From Bacteroidales bacterium (GTDB lineage Bacteria > Bacteroidota > Bacteroidia > Bacteroidales > Marinilabiliaceae), in the NCBI GenBank assembly GCA_024401365.1, contig JAKSLE010000014.1, positions 1 to 64,000 on the forward strand: a stretch of DNA of 64,000 bases, in the 5' to 3' direction. Every line of letters begins with the position of its first letter. The stretch's first letter is position 1. This document shows, piece after piece, positions 21,101-28,914 of the stretch. The translations under genes and the position numbers were made by a program. Under the pieces are notes generated by a model. It was not told where the DNA came from and did no database searches. It was given only the letters and a program-made list of their open reading frames with translations.

Positions 21101-22858
21101 ATTAATAGCTAATGTCCCTGTACTACCACTCTTGTCTCCACTCCATCCAACAAAATCATAACCTGTCTTTGGTGTCGCAACAAGCGTCACATTAGTTCCT
21201 GCATTGAACGTACCATACCCCGACACAGTTCCCATAGCATCATCGTTGATGTCTACAGATACTTTGTAAGTCTTTACATTGAAGAACGCAGTATATGTCT
21301 TGTCAACAGTCGCCGTCACTACTCGCTCAGCGTGCGTATCCCCGTCGTCCCATCTCGCAAATATATAATTGGCTGTAGGAGTAGCTGTTAACGTTACGGT
21401 AGTACCATAACTTACAGTTGTGGATGTCGGAGTAGTCGTACCGTATGTACTTCCACCCGATGCTTCTGTCTTAATTTTAACATCTCCTACCTTCAACTGT
21501 GCGCCAATCTCCACATCTTTAGTCACTACGTACTTACGAGGGTTATCTTTACTTCCATCACTCCACGTGTAGAATTTGTACCCTGGGGCAACTACATCAC
21601 AGTATAAGGTAATCTCATCTCCATAATGATACTTCCCTGTAACAGAACCGCTTGTAGCTTCCGAGGTTTTCTTTGTCCCGTTATGCTCAATGGACAATTG
21701 GAACATATCATTATTGATCTCTCTTGGGATCCAATAATCAATTACGGCATTCAGATTCTTATTAAGCGTCACACTGAATTCTCTAGGCTCAAAGTATGCA
21801 GTATACACTATTTTCCCAGCACTTGTCGCTGGCACTTCTACGGTTCTAGGATTGGATGTATTACCGTCTTGCCAGTGGTCAAATACACCAACATTAGTAG
21901 GCACAGCTGTAATAATAATCTTCGCAACACCCGCACCACAGACCGATTGACTGTCATCTCTTGCCACGTCACCAAGCGCAGGATCATTGGTATGAACCTC
22001 AAAGTCTACCAATACCTTCTCCGAAACTGTCGCTTTTGTGAAGCCTTCCCAATTACTCTGAGCATATGCTTCCGATGCTCCACATGGAATATAAATATCT
22101 TTTAATACCTGAATCGCCTCGCCTTTAGGCTTGCCAAATGTCGGAGGTGTCATCGATTTAAATATCAATTTCGTCAGCTTTGGCGAGTTATCAAATGATC
22201 CATAATCAATGTGGCTCATCGACGTAGGTATCGTAACCGACTGAACGTTTGCTAGCTTATACAATGCATCCGTAGCAGCCATAATTACACCCTCAGGTAT
22301 AACATAATCAATAACGTTCAACGCCTCTGGGAAACGGACAATCTTCATTAAATCCTTCGTGTACAGTACACCGCCTACCGATACGTACGTTTCACTATTC
22401 TCATCCACCGATATGTACGACAAACTAGGACAGTCAGTAAATGATCTGTCATATACATCGGTTACTCCCGCTGGAATATTTATCGAAGCAAGTCTCGAAC
22501 ATCCACGAAACGCCTCATAACTAATCTTTCTTACACTCTGAGGAATCGATACCGATGTCAATCGTGTACACTGATAGAAGAATGCAGCACCTATCGAGGT
22601 TACTCCTTCTTCTATTACTACACTCCTGACCTGCCCTTTGAAGTCAGCTATAGGTGACGTGCCGGTAATATGATAATCCCAGTTACCATTGCTGTCATAC
22701 ATATCACCAGTACCATATATACGCAGCTCTCCCGTAGCATCATTAAACTCGTAATAAACATTTGGTCCTGCATTTCCTGTCCTAATCGCCGCAAACGACG
22801 TAACACTGAATACTATTAGCATCAGCGCAGTAACCATGACATGCATCAATCTCTTCAT
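15125..22858 (-). CDS. Giant BspA-like/Listeria-Bacteroides-repeat surface protein with T9SS sorting domain
   Basis: A 2577-residue secreted protein. Signal peptide MKRLMHVMVTALMLIVFSVTSFA; an upstream extension of 8 residues exists, but the start at 22858 gives the normal peptide. Residues about 65-260 are BspA-type leucine-rich repeats (VTSIGAAFF, LTSVSIPQSV). Next come several InlB-type segments, then 25 consecutive repeats of about 68 residues with the frame Y.ITF.D.DG..L, YG..P.Y, Y.YTF.GW.P and V..D.TY.A.Y (Flg_new/Listeria-Bacteroides type). After these a roughly 100-residue module (VALYDWLLMIDYNWFK, VTWYRI) precedes a type A T9SS C-terminal domain ending GVYIVHINDG...VKYLVK. It has its own promoter and is followed by a beta-barrel gene 8 bases on. 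An adhesin role is inferred from the family. Confidence 0.92.
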   Translation of the reverse strand: MKRLMHVMVTALMLIVFSVTSFAAIRTGNAGPNVYYEFNDATGELRIYGTGDMYDSNGNWDYHITGTSPIADFKGQVRSVVIEEGVTSIGAAFFYQCTRLTSVSIPQSVRKISYEAFRGCSRLASINIPAGVTDVYDRSFTDCPSLSYISVDENSETYVSVGGVLYTKDLMKIVRFPEALNVIDYVIPEGVIMAATDALYKLANVQSVTIPTSMSHIDYGSFDNSPKLTKLIFKSMTPPTFGKPKGEAIQVLKDIYIPCGASEAYAQSNWEGFTKATVSEKVLVDFEVHTNDPALGDVARDDSQSVCGAGVAKIIITAVPTNVGVFDHWQDGNTSNPRTVEVPATSAGKIVYTAYFEPREFSVTLNKNLNAVIDYWIPREINNDMFQLSIEHNGTKKTSEATSGSVTGKYHYGDEITLYCDVVAPGYKFYTWSDGSKDNPRKYVVTKDVEIGAQLKVGDVKIKTEASGGSTYGTTTPTSTTVSYGTTVTLTATPTANYIFARWDDGDTHAERVVTATVDKTYTAFFNVKTYKVSVDINDDAMGTVSGYGTFNAGTNVTLVATPKTGYDFVGWSGDKSGSTGTLAINSLDKNYNITATFKPKEYTITFKDEDEAVLSSNKEKYNTMPTIPAVPGKASTEEFEYEFAGWSPEVEKVTREATYTATYTQVTRRYTVKFVDGDGNVKQESKWEYGQTPSYSGPTPGKTATQQYTYTYKGWDMDFAVVTGDATYTATFDKVLRQYDITFVDENGTTVLKATEKLAYGTEPTAPAGPEKKPDDQYTYTFAGWSPAVDVVTKDQIYKATYKATLRKYDITFKDGDGKLLQTISVEYGKTPTYSGKDTPTKSSTAQYSYTFNNTWSPALEPVTSTQTYTAQFNSTTRKYTITFENHDGSTLQKSEVEYGIKPVYSKAEPTKPADAKTTWKFNGWDPSIDVVDGPKTYTAQFVESDAVLYTITFKNPDNNIIRTKDYKYGETPSFAGIPSYGPTVDKEYTFIRWDHDFEEVTKNDTYTAVYTSAPRLYEITFVDENGTSVLEKKKVPYGTMPSYTGETPTKEATAEYTYTYNNVWTPAIKAVEGDATYKVVYQATKNKYTVTFVDYDNVTILKTQEVEYGSDATAPAKNPERKGYTFKGWQGSYTHVTEDVTITATYEKNKYTIIFRNDDGTLLDQKEYEYGDTPSYVGKPTKDATAEFTYEFGGWDKAIVPAEEDATYTATYIKTTNKYDVYFYSEDGKVLLQKLNLEYGTLPNYTNEIPVKTNNAQFKYEFSGWTPEVVSVVGEAKYYATFASTINEYNITFVNWDGSLLPDGTVRVKYGMAPNYPGVPTREETAEYKYTHAGWDPLLKEVTEDATYKAVYNSTKKKYKITFKDWDGSILQSKDWEYGTTPSCPDPKRTGDAQYSYTFAGWDNELVAVTEAAIYQAQYNRSTKTYTIIFKNGDTELQRSDVKYGIVPEYNGTMPVKTGDAQYSYEFKGWDNEPVEVTGPATYNAEFTQIVNSYEVKFLNYNDEVLQVSSFKYGDIPTYNGLTPKKPSDEQNNYTFKDWSPSIAAVTGDATYKATYTNAANVYTITFVDYNGKELLKKGVASNEEIKCDLVPLREASVEKTYTFSGWSPTLAAGMKPTKDMEFTAQYKEEVRKYTVRFLMDDGKTEIQSSEVAYNKKPTAPEKVEKKATEQYTYTFTGWDKEVVKVAGNTDYIAQFKSELRVYRITFLDYDGTEIKQVDLKYGDTPSCDDPTRKGDAQHSYVFSGWEPLIGEVKSDATYKATYNESTNMYLVTFKNDDGTVLKSDMYVYGTKPTCDDPVKEADAQYTYTFSGWDKEVVEVKGNAEYTATYNKATNSYTVSYVDEDGTTLYTAVGVLYGSEPQYKGETPVKSSTEQYTYSFDGWSPAEEIVKGDQTYTATYKSQLRKYEIIFKSGEKELQRSEVEYGAMPSYNGETPTKESDVESEYIFDGWAPAISLVGGAATYEAQFKAEPRKYTITFVNYDDTELEKQQLAYGTLPKYLGVEPTKPSDGVNNYTFMFWLPELTYVKGDATYYATYSSSDILYTVTFRDYDGEVLLEKKFEPGQLLVGILTPVRPSDDKHSYEFAGWEPEFKDGMTVESDMTFTATYKETARKYKISFVTDDGKVISSSDVEYGVMPVAPKDVEKEATAEFTYQFKAWDKEVVAAISDATYTALFDATKRSYLIKFLDYDGRELQASEVEYGVKPSCPEPSRKADAQNSYFFSGWDKQVVAVVGEETYTAVYSTANNKYVVTFKNDDGTVLDSREYEYGAMPSYTGTPVKSSDSQHTYTFSGWDKEIVAVTGNAVYTAQYTDTKKKYTVEVIVNDELFGTVTGGGEYEYGEVVILEANASEGYVFVKWDDETIEPSRRIIVTGDMIITADFAVGNEDEKPQKPTEIDPDSECYYKAPAVALYDWLLMIDYNWFKARNYKIQATDVTWYRIVDEQDDACNEKIVKNDEVVGTGFYYTMDNNLIGTGDYYAVVSVSDIAFRTKVFTYSGNNKVLLLPTKASRGQVLHIKGLIGEAVISVYDINGRHVKTEKTDGSLTYEITAEDAAGVYIVHINDGRETVVKYLVK
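15910..21060 (-). repeat. Tandem array of 25 coding repeats, about 206 bp each
   Basis: Twenty-five in-frame units of about 68 codons lie end to end within the giant gene. Units 13-18 (about 17345-18580) resemble units 20-25 (about 15910-17145) one for one, an offset of seven units or about 1.43 kb. Examples of paired features are IIFKxGxxELQRS in 13 and 20, GMxxxxDMxFTAxYKE in 15 and 22, and VTFKNDDGTVL in 18 and 25. The units are too diverged at DNA level for a recent expansion. Confidence 0.85.
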
Positions 22859-23179
22859 AACATTGACATTTATGATTATCAATAGTTCTTCCTGCTATAA
22901 TATTAATTATATAAGGAGATATCTTTTTGTGAATCTAATTTCTTATTGCCAATATGGCACAATAACACTCTATATCAAATTGCAAAGTTATATAAATTTG
23001 TTATTTATGCAATAAAAATTATATTTTTTGTTTTCTACATCTTTATTGGAATGCTTTGTCAAAATAGTATCGCCTTCTTTCAATTCGTAATATAGTGTTC
23101 ATTCGGGTGTTTGTTTTGGCGATTCTCGCCATAGGTCGTACTTACTCAGTGCAACCTACTACTGTTCCCACAGAATATC
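22859..23179. other. Intergenic region upstream of the giant BspA-like gene
   Basis: This AT-rich gap holds the promoter at 22983-23012 and a leader of about 120 bases for the giant gene. A GGCGA-TTC-TCGCC hairpin lies near 23118-23130, without a T-run on the minus side. No ORF with coding character was found. Confidence 0.5.
22983..23012 (-). promoter_or_regulatory. Promoter of the giant BspA-like/beta-barrel operon
   Basis: Minus strand TTG (23010-23012), a 19-base spacer, then TAACTTTG (22983-22990), a perfect -7 box. Confidence 0.65.
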
Positions 23180-23599
23180 TTATGGGAGTTTTGCAATAAT
23201 TACAAAAGCAATAGTCAGTACAATAATAACTGTAGAACGCATAGCGCCTAAAGCATGTTCCTTCATTGCCAAGTATAGATAAGCTATGCTTGAGAATATT
23301 GTGGCTGTATAGACAATACCCTTACAAGGGAAGAACTGAAATTTAAATAGTAAAGAAAAAAATACAAGCCCGAATGTCAGAGAAAATAGCCTCTGAGTGC
23401 ACCATTTTTGGAACGACATCATCACCATTAGCCCAGTCATCACGAGAGCCAACGAAGAGTATGTCATTAGAATACTGGCACCATGTAAATTGAAAAATCT
23501 AAAAATGATACCTAAAACAAAAATAAAAGACGAAAACTTTATGACAGTACCTTCTAATTTAAGTACTTTCTCGCGGAATATTGGATCTGTTGCCTTCAT
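23180..23599 (-). CDS. Small integral membrane protein, unknown function
   Basis: A 139-residue protein with four predicted membrane segments: FSSFIFVLGIIFRFF (about 22-37), SILMTYSSLALVMTGLMVMM (42-61), LFSLTFGLVFFSLLF (71-85) followed by GIVYTATIFSSIAYLYLA, and STVIIVLTIAFVIIA at the end. The N-terminal MKATDPIFREKVLKLEG is amphipathic and probably cytosolic. I do not recognise the family. It is a single gene between the giant protein promoter and the RecD-like gene, with a lone -7 box upstream. Confidence 0.7.
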   Translation of the reverse strand: MKATDPIFREKVLKLEGTVIKFSSFIFVLGIIFRFFNLHGASILMTYSSLALVMTGLMVMMSFQKWCTQRLFSLTFGLVFFSLLFKFQFFPCKGIVYTATIFSSIAYLYLAMKEHALGAMRSTVIIVLTIAFVIIAKLP

Positions 23600-23652
23600 A
23601 AAAGCTATCTATTATACACTTTATCTATAACATTTCACAAACTTGTGTAACA

Positions 23653-23660
23653 CAAACTTA
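23653..23660 (-). promoter_or_regulatory. Candidate -7 element of the small membrane protein gene
   Basis: Minus strand TAAGTTTG matches TAnnTTTG and sits about 54 bases before the start at 23599. No TTG is found at the -33 distance. Confidence 0.4.
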
Positions 23661-23746
23661 TTTACCAAATATGTCCACCGCGCCTTGCTCTAGCCCTCCA
23701 AAGCAGTCTCATCCCCCCACATCCAGCACCCCCTCATTTTCTCCAC

Positions 23747-23798
23747 TATAATAAAAAACTGCGAGCAAACACTACACTCCCTTATACCACAAACTATC
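23747..23798 (-). repeat. Dispersed intergenic repeat, copy 2 (19-nt spacing form)
   Basis: Minus strand: ATAGTTTGTG, about 19 bases including TATAAGGG and AGTGTAG, then TTTGCTCGCAG with a T-run and ATTATA. The last 23 bases (23747-23769) are identical to 50915-50937 in the opposite orientation. It sits just downstream of the RecD-like gene. Confidence 0.65.
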
Positions 23799-23810
23799 TT
23801 CAAGCCTACT

Positions 23811-25268
23811 TCAGGCAAAGAATCCTTCAGGGAAATTAACCAAATAAACTTTCTTGGTAGCTCGCGTCAATGCAGTGTACAGCCACTGCAGAAATTCTTT
23901 GTTCACCTCTTCTTCTGGGACATAACCCATATCCACAAATACACACTCCCACTGCCCACCTTGCGCCTTGTGACAGGTCACTGCATAGGAAAACTTTACC
24001 TGCAGAGCATTGTACCAGTCATCGTTCCTTATCGCATTATACCGCTTGCGCTGATCCCTTATATCTGAATAGTCTTGCTCTACCATCTCAAAAAACTGAC
24101 GCTCATCATCATTGGTCAACTTGGGCAACTCTGAGGATAAACAGTCTAGTATAATCCTTAAATCTACATCTACCCCATCATGGTCGGCAAACTTCAAAAG
24201 CACATCTGCAAACTTCAACCCATACATCTCATGGTACTTTCGTACTCGTACCACTTCTGCTATGTCGCCATTGGCTATGAAATCATCTCCTTTTTTATAT
24301 GCTCCGCCTTGCTCTCCCTTGTCTTCTGCCGCCATCCTTGATAGCCACATGTAGTTGTTCTTCGCCACTATGAGCATGTCTCCTCTCGATATCTGCTCAT
24401 CCGCATACAGGACAGATCCTCGTATGCCTTGGTTAAATCGCGTGGCTCTCTTGTTCGAACGCGTTACAACAAGCACATTCTCTTTCCCATAACGGTCATA
24501 GGCTTCGGTGAGGGTCTCTATGAGTTCTGCTCCGGATACTCGCTCAACGTCCAACTTCTTGTCGTCTACCAACTTGGGATACTTGGCTTCTATGGGCTGC
24601 TCCGACTCTATAAGATTGCGTATGCTCAACGCATTGTTTAATATCAAACTGTCTTGCTCTTGCCTTACTACATCTGTCAACCATACTGAATCAACATTCA
24701 ACCCCATCGATTCTAATACCTTGGAGTCTAACGCCGGCGAATGATCAGCATATACAGGGGGCAACTGCGCCGGATCCCCCACTAATAACAACCTCGAAGC
24801 TTCATGCGAAAAAACATACGATACTAAGTCGGTCAACAATCGCCCACTGCCAAATTCACTCTCTCCTGTATAATTGTCCCCTATCATGGAGGCCTCGTCT
24901 ACAATGAAGAGTGAATGTTGAAAACCATTGAACCCAATGCCAAAATGCGAATCGAAAGCATTGGATTCTTGCCTGTATATCGTCCTGTGTATGGTCATGG
25001 CCGTCCTCCCCGTAGCATTGGAAAGTACTTTCGCCGCACGACCCGTAGGCGCCATAAGTATAAGCCTGTACCCACCTTCTTCGGCTATATCACACAACGC
25101 CTTGAGTATGGCCGTTTTCCCCGTACCGGCATACCCATTGATGACTAAAGTGGTGTTGAGTTCTGTGGATAATAGAAAGTCTGATATATGCAACAACGCT
25201 TCTTTCTGCGACGGAGTCGGCACAAAGGGCATTCGAGCCTCTATGCCTCGAGCTACTCGCTCTCTCAT
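23811..25268 (-). CDS. RecD-like ATP-dependent DNA helicase
   Basis: A 485-residue superfamily 1B helicase. Walker A GYAGTGKT (residues 45-52), motif Ib region APTGRAAK (near 76), Walker B LFIVDEAS (near 120) and motif III GDPAQLPP (near 165) lead to a C-terminal UvrD_C-like half with VTCHKAQGGQWECVFVD (near 440) and YTALTRA (near 465). This compact form, without the RecBC-binding part or the long N-terminus of RecD2, is widespread in Bacteroidetes and presumed to act in DNA repair. Its ATG overlaps the TGA of the PLD-nuclease gene (ATGA), so the two are translationally coupled, which supports this start. Confidence 0.92.
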   Translation of the reverse strand: MRERVARGIEARMPFVPTPSQKEALLHISDFLLSTELNTTLVINGYAGTGKTAILKALCDIAEEGGYRLILMAPTGRAAKVLSNATGRTAMTIHRTIYRQESNAFDSHFGIGFNGFQHSLFIVDEASMIGDNYTGESEFGSGRLLTDLVSYVFSHEASRLLLVGDPAQLPPVYADHSPALDSKVLESMGLNVDSVWLTDVVRQEQDSLILNNALSIRNLIESEQPIEAKYPKLVDDKKLDVERVSGAELIETLTEAYDRYGKENVLVVTRSNKRATRFNQGIRGSVLYADEQISRGDMLIVAKNNYMWLSRMAAEDKGEQGGAYKKGDDFIANGDIAEVVRVRKYHEMYGLKFADVLLKFADHDGVDVDLRIILDCLSSELPKLTNDDERQFFEMVEQDYSDIRDQRKRYNAIRNDDWYNALQVKFSYAVTCHKAQGGQWECVFVDMGYVPEEEVNKEFLQWLYTALTRATKKVYLVNFPEGFFA

Positions 25269-26143
25269 GGCTTTGGCAGATTTAAATGTGGATCAGCTTC
25301 TGGAACTAAATAGTCTTCTGGATCAAAGGGATCTATATTCGGGAATTCTATCCCCTCTTCTAACTCTGCCTTGGTCTCTACATCGTCATTTGTGTCTTGG
25401 GCTCGCTGAAAGTTCTTGGCCTCTTTGCGCTTGGCGGCCTTGTCGGCTTTTCTGTTTACTTGTACTTTTAGCCAATACATCGACTCCCACAACGCAGCAA
25501 ACTCATCCATGAACTTATGTACTATGGTATAGTTTGTCGTGAGTATCAAATTCTCTTGATTGTGCTGCTGCGCTGTATAGGTCCAGTTATAACTGCCCGT
25601 AAAAATAATGCGGTTGTCTATAATGCCAAACTTATTGTGCATGTGATACTTGGAGTTGTCTATCTTCACCGATACTCCTTCTCTAGCCATGGCCTTTATC
25701 TGCGAGCCTGCATCTTGCATCTTGTGGTTGTCGGTTATAATGCGGACCTTAATGCCTCTCTTGTGCATTGCTATAAGGCACCTGGCCAACTTCTCGTCAG
25801 ATATAGTATAGACACAGATATCTATCGACCTCTTCGCTTGAGAGAGATAGAATCCTAAATTCTCAGGAATATCTTGACCGGGACTGAATAGTACTTCATG
25901 GAGTCGGAACGAATTGCGCTCTATCAAAAGATAGGAACTGTCCAACCACCTTATGGCTCCTACCCCATCATTGTTGCTTATGGCCAACTTCTTTGCCTCA
26001 TTGGCAAGACGGGCCTTCAACTCGCCCCTCTGTGCTCGGTCAAGCTGATTAAGCTGCTCCGAAATATCCTTGGGTATCTCGGAGTCTTTGTTGATGTAAT
26101 AGTTGTCTCTGAAGTATCCTACTATCTCGTCAAGTACATTCAT
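25265..26143 (-). CDS. Phospholipase D-like nuclease with a single HKD motif
   Basis: A 292-residue protein. The middle carries one PLD catalytic motif HNKFGIID (HxKx4D, near residue 168) followed by GSYNWT, which is typical of the Nuc/mitoPLD branch that dimerises to form one active site and cuts nucleic acid. Before it is the expected KRGIKVRIITDN strand region. The N-terminal 70 residues and the Lys/Glu-rich C-terminal 60 residues are family-specific. No signal peptide is present, unlike secreted Nuc, so a cytosolic DNA or RNA substrate is likelier than lipid. It is coupled by a 4-base overlap to a RecD-like helicase and follows malQ after 21 bases. A joint role in DNA processing is inferred from the coupling. 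Confidence 0.85.
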   Translation of the reverse strand: MNVLDEIVGYFRDNYYINKDSEIPKDISEQLNQLDRAQRGELKARLANEAKKLAISNNDGVGAIRWLDSSYLLIERNSFRLHEVLFSPGQDIPENLGFYLSQAKRSIDICVYTISDEKLARCLIAMHKRGIKVRIITDNHKMQDAGSQIKAMAREGVSVKIDNSKYHMHNKFGIIDNRIIFTGSYNWTYTAQQHNQENLILTTNYTIVHKFMDEFAALWESMYWLKVQVNRKADKAAKRKEAKNFQRAQDTNDDVETKAELEEGIEFPNIDPFDPEDYLVPEADPHLNLPKP

Positions 26144-26164
26144 AACAGAGAATTTTTGCGTTTC

Positions 26165-28819
26165 TTAATCTACCATACGACCTGCAGCAGCAACCATCGA
26201 ACGTACCAACTCTTGAAGCTGCGGCGTACGCTCTGCCAACTTATCTATGGCAAATGGTATACGATACCTCCACATCTGATTAGCATTCGCTGGATCATTG
26301 ATGCGCTCCTCATGTGGCAATAGGTGAGGCATCTGATCTATCATGCCTGCATAATCTTGTATAGGATTGATACAGAGCATAGATGGCGACTGCAAATGAT
26401 TTGCTACTATCTGCCTAACAATATCTTGCGTCGCAACATGCGGAGCTACCCCCTCATGATGAAGCACATTGTTGTAAAACCATTGCGATTCCGTAGGATT
26501 CTCTTCCCACCAACCGCGTATGGATGATATATCATGCGACGATGTCGCACATACCGTCATATAATCGTATGCAGCAGGATTACCATACCTCTCCCAGTTG
26601 AGCTTTGGCATTCGCTGTATCTCAAGGGCAAGTATCTGCATCCTCTTCATTACTTCTGGTACCGAAGCAGGTATCATACCTAGATCCTCGCCACAGACAA
26701 GCATCTTACAGTGTAACAACAACGCCTCAAGGTGCTCTATCGCATTTGATCTCCAGAACTCATTGTGCCTATCATAGAAGAAGAAATCATGTATGCCTCT
26801 CAAAGCATTCTGATCCGACTCCGACAACATGCCAAATCTTGCTGTCTCGGTAAGCATAATCCTTGGATGCCACTCTCCTTTTTTGGTATAGACAAACAAT
26901 ACTTCATGTAGAATATTGTGGAATCCTTGTCGTATCCTCTCTCTTACAGCAGGCATAACTTCCAAATCCAACCACTTGTCTATGGCATTTGGATCAAAAT
27001 ACTCGTCTTTCAACCTCAAAAGACCGCCTTGTACTTCGTCAAACAACGCCTTCTCTGCCTTGCCTGCTACCTCAGCTACCTGCTGGAACAAAAAGTCTTT
27101 GGTGATAATTGGATGCGATAATATCTCAGGATCTGCACTGAATCCTCTCTGCTCCAACTCAAACTTTGAAAATGGCAACGCTGGAGCAAACATACCCATC
27201 AAGCCACTCTTGAATGGGAATGGTATCGACCAGATTCTGAAAAATCCAAGTATATGGTCAATTCTGAATGCATCAAAAAACTGCTGCATCCTGCCAAATC
27301 TCTGCTGCCACCACTTGTAGCCGTCTTCTGACATCTTCTCCCAGTTGTATATAGGGAAACCCCAGTTCTGACCGTCTCTAGAGAAGAAATCTGGTGGAGC
27401 TCCTGCTTGCAGGTGGAAGTCAAAGTACTCTGGCGATACCCACGCCTCAACACTGTTTGGATTGATACCAATAGGCAAATCGCCTTTCAATGCTATGTCC
27501 AAACTGTGAACATAGTCTATAGCTTCTTTTATCTGTACCTCAAGGTGATATTGTATAAATACCCTGTACATCACCTCGTGATATCTCTCACTGCCTGGCT
27601 TGAATGCAGCATCTACATAGGATGACTTGTATTTCGACATGTCTCCCCATTGCCTGAAGTTTGGTGTCTCAAACTCATTTCTCAACGCAGCAAAAAGTGC
27701 ATAGTCTTTTACCCACCAAGCATTGTCTTTCAAATATGCCTGAAATGCCTTGTCAGATACTACTTCGTCAAATTTCTCTTCAAAAACAGCTCTCAGGTTT
27801 TTGTCTTTCCATTGACGAACTCTGATATAGTCCAACTGATTTAAGTCGTTGATAAACAAACCTGTCTCTCGCTCTATAGAATTCATCCTGGCTCCATAGT
27901 ACGAGTATACCGTGTCTACACTCACATAACTTGGTTGTAGCGCCTGACAGGAAATACTGTTGTATGGATAACTGTCGCGCCACTGGAATGTAGCTGTGGT
28001 ATCATTGATAGGTAATAACTGCATGACTTTCAAACCGCTGGCCTTACACCAGTCTGCCAACGCCTTGAGGTCGAGAAATTCTCCACACCCCCTACTCTTG
28101 CTGGTCCTGAGAGAAAATACAGGTACAGCTACACCTGCCGATCTCCATGCAGTAGCATAGTTATACTCGTTGAATGTATATACATTGTCAACATCTGCCG
28201 ACCACGAGAGCTCTCTGTTTTCTCCTTGCTCATACTCAAGGAAATATCCATTCTCCTTGTCCCAGATACCAAACTTAAATTCCAACTCATGGAAAAGCGG
28301 AGTAACAGGAATATCAAGCCTCCAGTTATTTCCAGCATACTCGGTCATAACCATGGCCTTGTCCGACGCCCAGTTAATCAATTGCTTGGAAACTACACAG
28401 AATGCCTGATTGGCACCAATGCGTGGCTCATGGAGAACAATGGAAATTGTTCCTGCCTTTGGCGCTGGCATCTCTTCAAGTCCTTCATTCTGATGGAAAA
28501 CCGCACTCGAAAAAGCTTCCGACTTGAGCGCCTCAGAGAACATTAGTGGCGAACGCCAAATATCTGTAACTAAAAAATCAGACCTCTTGCCTGGCATCAT
28601 TCTGTCATGACGCTCGCGCTCAATATCCGACGCGTTATCCCCATTCATCAATCCCCATCTGTAAACGATAGTCGATGTCCCTTTGTCTGTATATGTATGG
28701 TAACCTGTTGATTCCGACTCTGTCTCACAGACTACTGTATTGCCTTTTGTGTCACGCTTGAGCAAAACAATTTTCTGCCCTGGCTGCGTATTGTAATGAA
28801 CGCGAATTCTTCTTGTCAT
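26165..28819 (-). CDS. malQ: 4-alpha-glucanotransferase with N-terminal starch-binding domains
   Basis: An 884-residue GH77 amylomaltase that transfers maltooligosaccharide units in glycogen or starch metabolism. Residues 1 to about 250 form two CBM20-like modules (MTRRIRVHYNTQPGQKIVL; YFLEYEQGENRELSW) as in plant DPE2. The GH77 catalytic part follows: SKSRGCGEFLDL, the nucleophile region FDAFRIDHILGFFR, and CGEDLGMIP with the acid/base Glu, then SSHDISSIRGWW. The start at 28819 begins directly at the CBM and avoids a non-homologous 14-residue extension. No signal peptide, so cytosolic. It is separated from the upstream large gene by a terminator and followed closely by the PLD-nuclease gene. 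Confidence 0.93.
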   Translation of the reverse strand: MTRRIRVHYNTQPGQKIVLLKRDTKGNTVVCETESESTGYHTYTDKGTSTIVYRWGLMNGDNASDIERERHDRMMPGKRSDFLVTDIWRSPLMFSEALKSEAFSSAVFHQNEGLEEMPAPKAGTISIVLHEPRIGANQAFCVVSKQLINWASDKAMVMTEYAGNNWRLDIPVTPLFHELEFKFGIWDKENGYFLEYEQGENRELSWSADVDNVYTFNEYNYATAWRSAGVAVPVFSLRTSKSRGCGEFLDLKALADWCKASGLKVMQLLPINDTTATFQWRDSYPYNSISCQALQPSYVSVDTVYSYYGARMNSIERETGLFINDLNQLDYIRVRQWKDKNLRAVFEEKFDEVVSDKAFQAYLKDNAWWVKDYALFAALRNEFETPNFRQWGDMSKYKSSYVDAAFKPGSERYHEVMYRVFIQYHLEVQIKEAIDYVHSLDIALKGDLPIGINPNSVEAWVSPEYFDFHLQAGAPPDFFSRDGQNWGFPIYNWEKMSEDGYKWWQQRFGRMQQFFDAFRIDHILGFFRIWSIPFPFKSGLMGMFAPALPFSKFELEQRGFSADPEILSHPIITKDFLFQQVAEVAGKAEKALFDEVQGGLLRLKDEYFDPNAIDKWLDLEVMPAVRERIRQGFHNILHEVLFVYTKKGEWHPRIMLTETARFGMLSESDQNALRGIHDFFFYDRHNEFWRSNAIEHLEALLLHCKMLVCGEDLGMIPASVPEVMKRMQILALEIQRMPKLNWERYGNPAAYDYMTVCATSSHDISSIRGWWEENPTESQWFYNNVLHHEGVAPHVATQDIVRQIVANHLQSPSMLCINPIQDYAGMIDQMPHLLPHEERINDPANANQMWRYRIPFAIDKLAERTPQLQELVRSMVAAAGRMVD

Positions 28820-28840
28820 ATGTAATATAGATAGGCGGGG

Positions 28841-28886
28841 TAAAATAAAATCCCCTATCAATCCTTTATACTGAATTGATAGGGGA
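28841..28886 (-). terminator. Terminator of the large PEPCK-like gene
   Basis: A perfect 12-bp stem, TCCCCTATCAAT (28851-28862) with ATTGATAGGGGA (28875-28886), is followed on the minus strand by TTTTATTTTA. It lies between the large gene and malQ, so malQ must start from an unseen promoter or from read-through. Confidence 0.85.
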
Positions 28887-28914
28887 AATGTTCTATAAAT
28901 ACTCGGTAAATTGA

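Noticed and set aside
23118-23130. GGCGA/TCGCC hairpin as terminator of the small membrane protein gene
   Set aside because: It is followed by AAAAC rather than T residues on the minus strand, so it does not look like an intrinsic terminator.
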